Source: Alphaproteobacteria bacterium
GTDB taxonomy: Bacteria; Pseudomonadota; Alphaproteobacteria; Bin65
Assembly: GCA_021776685.1 (NCBI GenBank)
Contig: JAJFFJ010000044.1
Span: forward strand, 1 to 64,000
Reading direction: 5' to 3'
DNA length: 64,000 bases
Under the pieces are notes generated by a model. That model saw nothing but the letters and a program-made list of their open reading frames with translations. It had not been told where the DNA came from and did no database searches. The position numbers and the translations under genes were made by a program. The stretch's first letter is position 1. Every line of letters begins with the position of its first letter. Shown piece by piece: positions 34,244 through 43,700 of the stretch.

Positions 34244-35503
34244 CTACTCCGCCGCCTGCGGCGCGCTCTCGGCCCACCGGGCCATTAACTCGTTGGAGGG
34301 GCGCGCCTCGTCGAGAACTTTATCCGCAGTAGATTTGCCGGCAACCGGAAGCCTGGCCGGATCAAGCAATCCGACTTGCACCAAAACTGAAGCCTGATCC
34401 CAGTAAATATGCTCGTGATAAAGTTTGTCGCCCCGGAAGTTGATGATCGCGACCAGCGGCACTTCAACCCTTTTGCCCGTAGGCGCAACGCCTGGCAGCA
34501 TCCAGTCGATCTCCCGGTCATGGGTAAAGCAGAAGAGCATTTCATCGACCACGCGGTCGGCGCCAACAGTGCGGGAAAGCGGAATTAACTGGGTGTCGTC
34601 AGGGTTCGAGTTGACGAAGTGGTTCTTGTAGAAGCGGTGCAAGTCCGTATAGCCGACGCCGCCGGTCATGGTCGGCACGTGGTTCACGTAAGGTTGGGCC
34701 ACCATCGTCGCCATGGTCGCATCAACATCACGCTCTGCAAATTCGTAGAAGCAGTGCATGTCCCAAAGATGCTCAAGGTCATAGACCGGTCCCATGACTG
34801 AGCGCAGCAACGCGACGGTGCGGGAATGGGCCATGCCGGCCGCGGCCTTGTCGTAGGTTTCGCGGAAGCTGTTGGCAAAGGCATGCGGTGCGCCCTCGTA
34901 GACGTTCACCAGCACATCGTCCCGGGCGGCGAAGGCGGCCTTGATCTCCTCCACTGCCGCCAATGGCACATGTTCGTCCTCGCCGCCGCAATGAAACACA
35001 ACGGGGCAGGTGATCTTGTCCTTGAGGTCGAGCTGCTTTTCGATGGCGACGCCGTAGTAGCTTACGGCCGCGTCCACATCACAATGGGCTGCTGCCTGAT
35101 AGGCCAGCGCACCACCGAGACAGTAACCCAGCGCGGCGACCTGGGTTGCGCGGCCTTTGCCCTGCCCCTTGACGCTGTCATGATTCCTGAGGAACGCGGT
35201 AGCTGCCTGCATGTCCACCGCTGCAGCGGCGAAATCAAACTGGCCGTAGTAGCCGAACGCTTTTTCCTGGTCGGCCTCGGTGTAACCAAGATCCACCCGT
35301 TGATCGAGCCGCCAGAACATGTCCGGCGCCAGAACCACATAGCCTTCCTCGGCAAAATAGTCCGCCGTCGCCTGGATCGCGTTGTTGACGCCAAAGATCT
35401 CCTGAAAGATCAGCAAGCCCGGTCCTGTGCCCGAAGCCGGTGTCGCCAGATAGCCCTGAAAGCTCTGACCTTCTTCATTCTTGATCTCGACAAACTCGCC
35501 CAT
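34244..35503 (-). CDS. Dienelactone hydrolase/NTF2-like fusion protein
   Basis: A 419-residue two-domain protein. Residues 1-235 are a dienelactone hydrolase: Glu36 in FQEIFGVN, nucleophile Cys128 (GYCLGG), an acidic residue in GGEDEHVP and His207 (PHAF). Residues about 240-395 are an NTF2/SnoaL-like domain (EHLWDMHCFYEFAERDVDATMATM through VEVPLVAIINFRGDKLYHEHIYWD). Dienelactone hydrolase opens the lactone formed after ring cleavage of chlorinated or methylated catechols. The NTF2 half may be a second catalytic or binding unit. This is the second NTF2 fusion within 3 kb. Confidence 0.9.
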   Translation of the reverse strand: MGEFVEIKNEEGQSFQGYLATPASGTGPGLLIFQEIFGVNNAIQATADYFAEEGYVVLAPDMFWRLDQRVDLGYTEADQEKAFGYYGQFDFAAAAVDMQAATAFLRNHDSVKGQGKGRATQVAALGYCLGGALAYQAAAHCDVDAAVSYYGVAIEKQLDLKDKITCPVVFHCGGEDEHVPLAAVEEIKAAFAARDDVLVNVYEGAPHAFANSFRETYDKAAAGMAHSRTVALLRSVMGPVYDLEHLWDMHCFYEFAERDVDATMATMVAQPYVNHVPTMTGGVGYTDLHRFYKNHFVNSNPDDTQLIPLSRTVGADRVVDEMLFCFTHDREIDWMLPGVAPTGKRVEVPLVAIINFRGDKLYHEHIYWDQASVLVQVGLLDPARLPVAGKSTADKVLDEARPSNELMARWAESAPQAAE

Positions 35504-35563
35504 CGTCGTCTCTCCCTATGGCTGCCGCATGCTACGACGCCAGTCTGCCCGGTTCAAATAGTG

Positions 35564-37243
35564 TCAGGAATTGCCGGTGGCTTGCGCCAGTAGGCCGGCA
35601 GCATCTTCGGGCGCGCTGTTGCCCCGCCACGCCACATGCTGGTCCGGCCGCACCAGGGCCAGATCGCAGCCGTAGAGATCGCGCGCCACATCGCCAGGCA
35701 CATCAAGAACGTCGAATGGAATGCCCGCCTTGGCTGCCGCTTCCACCAGATGAGAAAGGTCGGCTGAGGCTCCACCCAAGCGCAGCAGTGTGAACCCGCG
35801 TCCGAGCCGGTCAAACAGCGATTCCCGGCCCTCCTGGTTGCCGTCTATCCAAACATGAGGCGTGCGGCCGCCGGGAACGCTGCTGGGCACATAGACCGCA
35901 GGGTCGTCCGCGGGCGGGTCATCACCTAACGCGGCGCCGCCAACCACAATCGGCGAGCCGTCGTAGCGCGCGCCCAGCTGAATTCCGATTGAGGCGAATT
36001 CCTCGCCGAAGCCTGCCAGGAATGCCCCCGCTTCCTGCCGGGCCGCTTCCCCGGCCGGCGTATCGTCGAGCATTTCAGGCGCAGCAGGTACATCACCCAC
36101 ATTTTGGGCCAGGCTGTGCGCCGCACGGGTATTGCGGAGCGCGATGGGTCGGCGCTCTGCCTCGTAGCTGGCAATAAGCCTGGGGCCGCCCCAGCCCTGG
36201 ATGTCGGCCGCCAGCTTCCAGGCAAGGTTGGCCGTGTCGTCGATGCCGGTGTTCATGCCAAAGCCGCCGGTGGGCGTGAACAAATGGACCGCGTCGCCCG
36301 CCAACAGCACACGGCCCTTGCCGAAGGCGTCCGCCACCAGAGCTTGCCCGCCGGTCCAGTCCAGACTGTCGATAATCTCCACATCGACGGGCTGGCCAGC
36401 CGCGTCCGCGACAAGCTTCGCCAAACGGGCGTTGTCGGGGGTTTCGTCCGGTCCCAGGCGGCCCAGCAACAGAAACTCATCCTCACCGTCCAGCGCCACC
36501 AACGCCGTCCGCACGTCATGGCTGATCGTCCAGTATTGCCATGCAGGTTGCTTGATGATGTCCCGGTGTATCGCCGGCGCGCGGAGGTAGGTGGACAGCA
36601 TATCCCGGCCGAAGAACGCTTGGTCGAGACCTCCCTCCCCTGCATAGGCGATGCCCAACGCCCGTCTGGTGGCGCTGGCGCCGCCATCGCAGCCGACCAT
36701 CCAGGCGCAATCAACCTGTGCCACCGCGCCGCCATCCTGCTGCTCTATCGTCAGGGAGACGCCCGAGCCGTGATCATCAAACCCGGTACAATCCCAGCCA
36801 AATCGCAGATCTGCCTGGCGAAGGTTTGCCAGATGCTCGAACAATAACTGCTCCACATACATCTGGTTGGCGCGATGAATCGGTTCCGGCACCTGGTCCG
36901 TGGGATCGGCGTTGGCCACCGTCGCGCGTTTCTCCGCGGCCGAGGGCATGCGAATCCGAGCCAGTTCCTGTCCGTTGAACCGTGTGAAATAGGCGACATC
37001 CGTCGGGCAGTCGTCGGGCAATCCGGCACTACGAATTTTTTCGCTCAGCCCCAGTCGCCGATAGTGCTCCATGGTGCGGGCATTGTGGGTATTGCCCTTC
37101 GGGTGCCGACGCACTTTCTGCTCGGTGTTGACCAGCACCGTGGACAGGCCCCAGGCGTCCAGCTGCATGGCCAGGACCATGCCCACCGGCCCACCGCCAA
37201 CGATGGCCACATCTGTCTGAATCTTTTCGGTCGCCCCTGCCAT
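35564..37243 (-). CDS. FAD-dependent aromatic monooxygenase (PheA/MhpA/TfdB-like)
   Basis: A 559-residue class A flavoprotein. It has the Rossmann motif VGGGPVGMVLA (residues 15-25), the CDGGASATRRALG segment of the DG motif, and LLAGDAVHLFTPTGGFGMNTGIDD for FAD ribityl binding. A C-terminal thioredoxin-like region (about 440-550) matches the phenol-hydroxylase subgroup. Such enzymes ortho-hydroxylate phenolic acids using NAD(P)H and oxygen in the cytosol. It heads the operon with the dienelactone-hydrolase fusion and the TauD-like oxygenase, consistent with aromatic breakdown. Confidence 0.92.
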   Translation of the reverse strand: MAGATEKIQTDVAIVGGGPVGMVLAMQLDAWGLSTVLVNTEQKVRRHPKGNTHNARTMEHYRRLGLSEKIRSAGLPDDCPTDVAYFTRFNGQELARIRMPSAAEKRATVANADPTDQVPEPIHRANQMYVEQLLFEHLANLRQADLRFGWDCTGFDDHGSGVSLTIEQQDGGAVAQVDCAWMVGCDGGASATRRALGIAYAGEGGLDQAFFGRDMLSTYLRAPAIHRDIIKQPAWQYWTISHDVRTALVALDGEDEFLLLGRLGPDETPDNARLAKLVADAAGQPVDVEIIDSLDWTGGQALVADAFGKGRVLLAGDAVHLFTPTGGFGMNTGIDDTANLAWKLAADIQGWGGPRLIASYEAERRPIALRNTRAAHSLAQNVGDVPAAPEMLDDTPAGEAARQEAGAFLAGFGEEFASIGIQLGARYDGSPIVVGGAALGDDPPADDPAVYVPSSVPGGRTPHVWIDGNQEGRESLFDRLGRGFTLLRLGGASADLSHLVEAAAKAGIPFDVLDVPGDVARDLYGCDLALVRPDQHVAWRGNSAPEDAAGLLAQATGNS

Positions 37244-37456
37244 GATGGCCGCAGGCCTACCCTATCTCTTCGCGGCTGACCAGCCGGTTGCAGCGGGCGC
37301 AATCATCGAAGGATTTCCTGCCTTGAAGTTGAATGATCTGCCCACAAATCCATCCCCGCAATTCCACATCGCCCGGAAACAGGGCGGGCATCAGCATCGT
37401 AAAATATCTAAAATGAGCACAGACCGTTAGCTTCAGACGGTGTGAAAGGCGACAGG

Positions 37457-37684
37457 ATGGACTCAGCGAGACCGGGTGACGGTCCTGACCAAACCACCAT
37501 CGACTCCGCGAGGGAAGGCGAAGGTGAGCGCGCGCAGATCCTGGCTCAGGGCGTGGAAGATGCAGACCGCGAGGCCCAGGAAATTCGCAATCACATTGAG
37601 CAGATAGACGCTCAGATCCACGACCTTCGGGAGCTGCGCACGGATCTGGTGCGCCGCCTCGCCAGCGTCTGGGCACGGATCTGA
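37457..37684 (+). CDS. Small coiled-coil protein, copy 1
   Basis: A 75-residue protein from the ATG at 37457 (a GTG at 37442 would add five residues). The C-terminal half is a predicted coiled coil (EIRNHIEQIDAQIHDLRELR then RRLASVW). No known domain was recognised. The tail IDxxI..L......L.R.LA.VW recurs in the next small gene, so both are likely real and homologous. It is preceded by a GAAAGG ribosome-site-like stretch. Confidence 0.65.
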   Translation: MDSARPGDGPDQTTIDSAREGEGERAQILAQGVEDADREAQEIRNHIEQIDAQIHDLRELRTDLVRRLASVWARI

Positions 37685-37783
37685 CGCGCGATATTTTCAA
37701 AGACGTTTCTTTAGGGCGTTGTTAACGGCTGCATCGGAGAATTCCCCCATAATGCGGAAAACCGCAGATATGGGAGAAGACCA

Positions 37784-37999
37784 ATGGCAAAAGCAGCCAA
37801 AAGCGCGACGGTGGCCGACCTGGCGCCGCGCGAGCCGTGCAACAGCGCCGCCCTGGTAATCCATCTTCAGGAACTTGCCGATCAGCGGGCAATGGACATT
37901 CGCTGCCGGATCGACACTGTCGATTCGAAAATCGAGCGCCTGTATGACGAGAAGGTGACGCTCACCCGGCAGCTTGCTGGCGTGTGGAGCGAGGCCTAG
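37784..37999 (+). CDS. Small coiled-coil protein, copy 2
   Basis: A 71-residue protein with a good ribosome site (GGGAGAAG) before its ATG. After an Ala/Lys-rich N-terminus, residues 25-70 form a predicted helix ending TLTRQLAGVWSEA, which aligns with TDLVRRLASVWARI of the gene 100 bp upstream. No function can be assigned. A terminator-like hairpin follows at 38065. Size and composition suggest a structural or regulatory helix-forming protein. Confidence 0.7.
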   Translation: MAKAAKSATVADLAPREPCNSAALVIHLQELADQRAMDIRCRIDTVDSKIERLYDEKVTLTRQLAGVWSEA

Positions 38000-38064
38000 C
38001 CGCAACGACACACCGTCCATTTTGGCGGCGCCGACAAGTCATCGCACCTGTTATCGCGCTGGGG

Positions 38065-38079
38065 CCCCTTCCCAAGGGG
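38065..38079 (+). terminator. Probable terminator after small coiled-coil gene
   Basis: CCCCTT, a 3-nt loop, AAGGGG, then TCTTT on the plus strand. The stem is short and the T run is interrupted, so efficiency may be moderate. Confidence 0.5.
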
Positions 38080-38132
38080 TCTTTGCGTCACTAGCTTGAG
38101 CAAAATCTCCCCGGCTAGTGACCTTCGCGCGT

Positions 38133-39353
38133 ATGACCCAAGCATCCCCTGCCTGGCGGTTGCCGATCGCAATCGTGCTGATTTCCGGCTGCATGATCGC
38201 CGCCATATCCTTCGGCGCGCGGGCCGGATTCGGCCTCTATCTGGGCGATATTTCCAAAGATTTTTTCGACAACAAGACTGCGGTTCTCAGCCTGTCGCTG
38301 GCGATTCAGAATCTGGTCTGGGGCGCCGCGTCGCCGGTTACGGGATTGATTGCAGACAAGTGGGGCTCCGGGCGTGTGCTTTTGATTGGCGCGGTGATCT
38401 ACGCCGCAGGCATGGTCGCGGTCCCGTTTTCCGATACGCCCCTGATGATGCACCTGACGGCGGGTGTGCTGGTTGGCCTGGGCACAGCCTTTGCGTCCTT
38501 CGGGATCGTTCTCAGCACCTTCAGCCGCAGGGTCACTCCGGCGCGGCGCAATCTGGCGCTGGGCGTCGCCACCGCATTTGGTTCGGTTGGGCAGCTCACG
38601 CTGATCCCGATGGCGAATCAGGTGATGATCGCCTACGACTGGCAGGTGGCCGTCTGGACAATGGCCGGGATGGTGCTGCTGATCGTTCCGTTGTCGTTGG
38701 CGGTCACGGGCCGTGGGGAGCCCGAACCTGGGGTTCAGCATCAATCGGCCAAAGCCGCCTTCGGCGAAGCCTTCAAACATCCGAGCTTTCTTCTCCTCAC
38801 ATTCGGATTCTTCGTCTGTGGCTTTCACGTCGCCTTCATCCAGGTCCATCTGCCGAAATATCTGGAAGGTCATGCAATGCCCGCATGGCTGGGCGGCGTC
38901 GCCCTGGCGCTTGTCGGTGGCTTCAATATCATCGGCACCGTGCTTATTGCCTGGATCAGCAATCATATCAGCAAGCGCGTCACTCTCTCGCTGATTTACC
39001 TGAGCCGGACAATCGCGATTGTCGCCTTTGTGCTAATCCCCGTCTCAATCAACTCCGTGATGGTTTTCGCGGCGGTGATGGGGCTCTTCTGGCTCTCCAC
39101 CGTGCCACCCACATCAGGGCTTATTGCCCAGTTTTTCGGCCTGCGCTACATGGCCAGCCTGTTCGGCGTGGTGTTTCTTGGTCACCAGGTTGGGTCCTTT
39201 ATCGGCGTCTATATGGCCGGCGTCCTGTTTGACGCCACAGGCTCCTACAATATCGTTTGGTGGCTGGCCGCCGCGCTCAGCCTGCTGGCCACACTGGTCC
39301 ATATTCCGATCAAGGAAGCACCCGTTGCCCGCCTGCAAGGCGCCGCCGGATAG
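38133..39353 (+). CDS. MFS transporter, copy 1 (oxalate/formate or monocarboxylate carrier-like)
   Basis: This 406-residue, twelve-helix major facilitator has ARAGFGLYLGDIS in helix 1, the loop 2-3 motif GLIADKWGSGRVLL, and a sequence-duplicated second half (GFFVCGFHVAFIQVHLPKYLEGH). This subgroup transports monocarboxylates or small organic acids. An upstream GTG at 38118 is an alternative start. It is a tandem paralog of the next gene, with which more than half of the residues agree by eye. The central loop (RGEPEPGVQHQSAKAAFGEAFKHP) is conserved in length between the two. Confidence 0.9.
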   Translation: MTQASPAWRLPIAIVLISGCMIAAISFGARAGFGLYLGDISKDFFDNKTAVLSLSLAIQNLVWGAASPVTGLIADKWGSGRVLLIGAVIYAAGMVAVPFSDTPLMMHLTAGVLVGLGTAFASFGIVLSTFSRRVTPARRNLALGVATAFGSVGQLTLIPMANQVMIAYDWQVAVWTMAGMVLLIVPLSLAVTGRGEPEPGVQHQSAKAAFGEAFKHPSFLLLTFGFFVCGFHVAFIQVHLPKYLEGHAMPAWLGGVALALVGGFNIIGTVLIAWISNHISKRVTLSLIYLSRTIAIVAFVLIPVSINSVMVFAAVMGLFWLSTVPPTSGLIAQFFGLRYMASLFGVVFLGHQVGSFIGVYMAGVLFDATGSYNIVWWLAAALSLLATLVHIPIKEAPVARLQGAAG

Positions 39354-39461
39354 GCGCCAGCCCTGACGTCGCTGCGACATTGAATTAGCCCCACCCTCTT
39401 TCTTCCGCGCGATTGCGATTCTAGGTTCTGGCCAACGCATCTTCCTGGAAAGCGCCAATTC

Positions 39462-40697
39462 ATGACGTCACCTGCAGCAGGCAAACCCGCATACTCCTGG
39501 CGCCCCCCCATGGCGGTCATCATCCTGTGCGGCTGCCTGATCTCGTTCTTCTCCTTCGGCGGCCGGGCCGGCTTTGGACTATTTCTGGGCGATATCAGCG
39601 ATCAGTTTTTTGGCGGCAAGGCGGTTGTTTTTGCCACATCACTGGCGATCCAGAACCTGCTCTGGGGGGCGGCTTCACCGCTCGCCGGCGCCCTCGCAGA
39701 CAAGTACGGCTCCGGCAAGATCCTGGGGAGTGGCGCGGTGCTCTACACCGCCGGCATGCTCCTCGTGCCCTATTCGTCCGATCCATGGATGATGTACCTG
39801 ACCTCGGGCGTAATGGTCGGCCTGGGCGTCTCTTTTGCCTCCTTCTCCATCGTCCTTGCTGCCTTCAGCCGGACGGTGACGCCTGAGCGCCGGTCGCTCG
39901 CCATGGGCGTCGGCACCGCCGCCGGGTCGATCGGACAGGCTGTGCTGCTGCCCACCGCCAGTGTCGTAATGATCGACTATGATTGGGAAACCGCCGTCTA
40001 TGTCATGGCCATCGGTGTTGCCATGATTGTCCCCCTGTCGTTCGCGGTCAGGGGCAAAGGCGTTCCGGACGCGTCGAATCCCGACCAGACGATTATGCAG
40101 GCAGTCAAGGAAGCGTTCAAATATCCAAGCTTCAATTTGCTGACCATCGGTTTCTTCGTTTGCGGCTTCCACGTCATGTTCATCCAGGTTCACCTGCCGA
40201 AATACCTGTCGACCGGCGACCTCCCGGCATGGGTGGCGGGCGCAACCCTTTCGCTGGTCGCTTTTATCAACGTGGTTGGGGCGATCCTCGCAGGCTATCT
40301 CGGCTCGAAATACAGCAAACGAACGACGCTCGCCGTGCTTTATCTCGCCCGCTCCATTTGCATCCTCGTGTTCATCCTGGTGCCGCTTTCAACGACATCG
40401 GCATTGATTTTCGGTGGTGTAATGGGCCTGTTCTGGCTGTCGACCGTGCCCCTGACATCCGGACTGGTGGCGCAGTTCTTCGGTGTCCGCTATATGGCGA
40501 CGCTGTTTGGCATCGTCTTTTTCAGTCATCAGGTGGGCGCCTTCCTGGGCATCTATCTGGGCGGCGCTATCCTCGATGCCACTGGTTCCTACGACATTGT
40601 CTGGTGGATCGCGATTGGCCTCGGCCTGCTTGCGGCCGCAATTCATCTGCCGATCAAGGAAGCGCCTGTGGAGCGCCCGGCGCCAGCGACCGCTTAG
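39462..40697 (+). CDS. MFS transporter, copy 2 (oxalate/formate or monocarboxylate carrier-like)
   Basis: A 411-residue paralog of the preceding carrier, with the same landmarks: GRAGFGLFLGDISDQFF, GALADKYGSGKILGSG, GFFVCGFHVMFIQVHLPKYLSTGD and LTSGLVAQFFGVRYMATLFGIVFFSHQVG. Differences concentrate in helix 1 and the cytoplasmic loops, which could change substrate range. A 108-bp gap separates the two genes and an intrinsic terminator follows this one. Confidence 0.92.
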   Translation: MTSPAAGKPAYSWRPPMAVIILCGCLISFFSFGGRAGFGLFLGDISDQFFGGKAVVFATSLAIQNLLWGAASPLAGALADKYGSGKILGSGAVLYTAGMLLVPYSSDPWMMYLTSGVMVGLGVSFASFSIVLAAFSRTVTPERRSLAMGVGTAAGSIGQAVLLPTASVVMIDYDWETAVYVMAIGVAMIVPLSFAVRGKGVPDASNPDQTIMQAVKEAFKYPSFNLLTIGFFVCGFHVMFIQVHLPKYLSTGDLPAWVAGATLSLVAFINVVGAILAGYLGSKYSKRTTLAVLYLARSICILVFILVPLSTTSALIFGGVMGLFWLSTVPLTSGLVAQFFGVRYMATLFGIVFFSHQVGAFLGIYLGGAILDATGSYDIVWWIAIGLGLLAAAIHLPIKEAPVERPAPATA

Positions 40698-40728
40698 ACC
40701 GGCACCGCGGCAAGAAACGTGCTAGATT

Positions 40729-40760
40729 GAGGCGGGCCGAAAGCCCGCCTCTTTCTGTTT
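40729..40760 (+). terminator. Intrinsic terminator after MFS copy 2
   Basis: GAGGCGGGC, loop CGAAA, GCCCGCCTC, then TTTCTGTTT: a 9-bp perfect stem with a T-rich tail, 31 bp after the MFS stop. Confidence 0.85.
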
Positions 40761-40786
40761 AGAACGCTTGCTCTGGATGTTGACCC

Positions 40787-43700
40787 ATGCTCGACCTCGA
40801 TATCACCCTTGAGGACAAGTTCACCCGCGAAGAGGGGCAGATCTATCTAAGTGGCTGTCAGGCCCTGGTGCGGCTTTCCCTTGAGCAGCAGCGCCAGGAC
40901 ACCCGCAACGGTCTCAACACCGCAGGTTTCATCTCCGGCTACCGCGGCTCGCCCCTCGGCATGCTCGACTTCGAGCTGTGGCGGGCGCGAAAACACCTGG
41001 AGGCCCAGGGCATCGTCTTCCAGCCCGGATTGAACGAAGACCTGGCGATGACCGCCGTCTGGGGCAGCCAGCAGACTCACTATTTCCCGGGCGCCCGCCA
41101 TGATGGCGTGTTCGGCATGTGGTACGGAAAGGCGCCGGGCATCGACCGCTCCGGCGACGCCATGAAGCATGGCAACTACGCAGGGTCGGCGGCAAATGGC
41201 GGCGTGTTGGTGATGGCCGGCGATGACCATGCCGCCAAGTCCACCTCGACCACATCCCAATCCGAATATGCCTTCATGGACGCGATGATGCCGGTGCTGG
41301 CGCCATCGGACACCCAGGAATTCATCGACCTGGGGTTGGCCGGAATTGCGCTGTCGCGCTACTCCGGCAACTGGATCGGCTTCAAGATGACGGCGACCAA
41401 TCTGGACGCCGCCGGCACCGTGCAGGTAACCAATGCACGCGACCCATTCAAAATTCCGAATCTCGAGCTGCCGCCGGACGGCCTGAATGCCCGCTGGCCG
41501 GATGACCGCATTCCGCAGGAACCGCGCCTGCGCTATCACCGGATCCCGGCGGCAAAAGCTTTCGTGCGCACCAACGGTATCGATCGCACAATCTTCGACA
41601 CGCCCGACGCCCGTCTTGGCATCGTCACCGCCGGCAAGAGCTGGGTCGACACCCAAAAGGCCCTGCACGACCTGGGCATCGACGAAGAGACTGCCCGCCG
41701 CCTCCGCCTGCGCGTCTACAAGGTGGGGATGACCTGGCCGCTGGAGGATCAGGGCATTCTCCGCTTTGCCCAGGGCCTGGAAGAAATCCTCGTGGTCGAG
41801 GAAAAGCGCGGCCTGATGGAGGATCAGATCAAGACGATCCTCTACGACCATGGTGGCGCGAACCGGCCCCGGGTGATTGGCAAATTCGACGAAGAAGGCG
41901 GCCATCTCCTGCCCGCTATCCTCGACCTCGACCCCTTCAAGATCACCAGCGTCATCGGCCAGCGGCTGATGCGCTACGTCACCGACCGCGACCTGCTCGC
42001 TCGTGTGGCCGAGCTTGAGACCCGGCGACCCGGCGAGGAAACCAACCAAGCGCTCCTGATGCGCACGCCCTATTTCTGCTCCGGCTGCCCGCACAACACC
42101 TCGACCGTTGTGCCGGACGGCAGCGTTGCACTCGGCGGTATCGGCTGCCACGGCCTGGCCGCCATGCCGTTCTTTGAAGGCCGCGCTCAGACCTTCGCCC
42201 ATATGGGCGCGGAAGGCGCCACCTGGATCGGCCTGTCACCCTTCACCGATATGGATCATGTCTTCCAGAATATCGGCGACGGCACCTACTACCACTCAGG
42301 CATCCTGGCGATCCGGGCGGCCATCGCTGCCGACGTCAACATGACCTACAAGCTCCTGTTCAACGATGCTGTCGCGATGACCGGCGGCCAGCCAGTCGAA
42401 GGCCAGCCCACACCTGCGCAGATCACCCGCCAGCTTGCTGCCGAGGGGACGAAGCAGATTGTGGTCGTCTCGGACGAACCGAACAAATATCACTGGAGCG
42501 AGAAATTCGCCGACGGCGTCACCTTCCGCCACCGGGACGAACTCGACCAGGTGCAGCAGGAATTGCGCCAGGTACCCGGTGTCACCATTCTGCTCTACGA
42601 CCAGACCTGTGCGGCCGAGAAACGCCGCCGGCGCAAGCGCGGCACCTTCCCGGACCCGAACCGGCGCGTGGTCATCAACGAACTGGTCTGCGAGGGTTGC
42701 GGCGACTGCGGGCATCAGTCGAACTGCGTGTCAGTCATCCCCGTGGAGACCGAGTTTGGCGCCAAACGCCAGATCGACCAATCCTCCTGCAACAAGGATT
42801 TCAGCTGCCTCAAGGGCTTTTGCCCCAGCTTTGTGACTGTAGAGGGCGGCCAGCTACGCAAGCGCAAAGGCGTCAAGGACGACTTCGATGTCGCCACCCT
42901 GCCGACCCCGACGCTGCCGTCCCTCAGCCGACCCTGGCCGATTCTGATCACTGGGATTGGCGGCACGGGCGTTGTCACAATCGGTCAGATACTGGGCATG
43001 GCCGCCCATATCGAGGGCAAGGGCGCCACCGTCGCGGATATCACCGGCCTGTCGCAAAAGGGCGGCTCGGTGCTAAGCCAGGTTACCATCGCAAAGAACC
43101 GAGAGGCGCTGACCGCTGCGCAGATCGCGGTGGGTGAAACCCGGGCGCTGATCGCAGCCGATATGGTGACCGCAGCCATGCCCGAGGGTTTGAAAAAACT
43201 GCAGCCCGGCCGCACGGCAGGCATCGTCAATACCCAACAGGTTCAGGTCGGTGAGTTCACCCGCAATCCGGATATGAAATTCCCGGACGAAGAGCTTCGC
43301 GACGCCATCGCCGCGCGCGTCGATCCCGATCAAACCGACTTCCTGAATGCCTCGCAGATCGCGCTTGGGTTGGTGGGTGACACCATCGCCACCAATATGT
43401 TCATGGCCGGCTATGCCTGGCAGAAAGGCTTGATCCCGTTGTCAGCAGACGCGATTGACCAGGCCATCGAACTGAACGGCGCCGCGGTCGAATCCAATCG
43501 CAAGGCGTTCAACTGGGGCCGGCGCGCTGCTCATGAGCCCGAGGCGGTGGGCGAACTGCTGGACGATCTTCAGGGCGCTGTTCTTGCACGCACGCCTGAA
43601 ACGCTCGACCAACTGATCGACCATCGGGCCCGTTTCCTCATCGACTACCAGAACCAGGCATGGGCCGACCGCTACCGTGGAACGGTGCAGCGCATTCGCG

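Noticed and set aside
40847-42202. 451-codon minus-strand open frame
   Set aside because: It lies wholly within the indolepyruvate:ferredoxin oxidoreductase gene and mirrors its codons.
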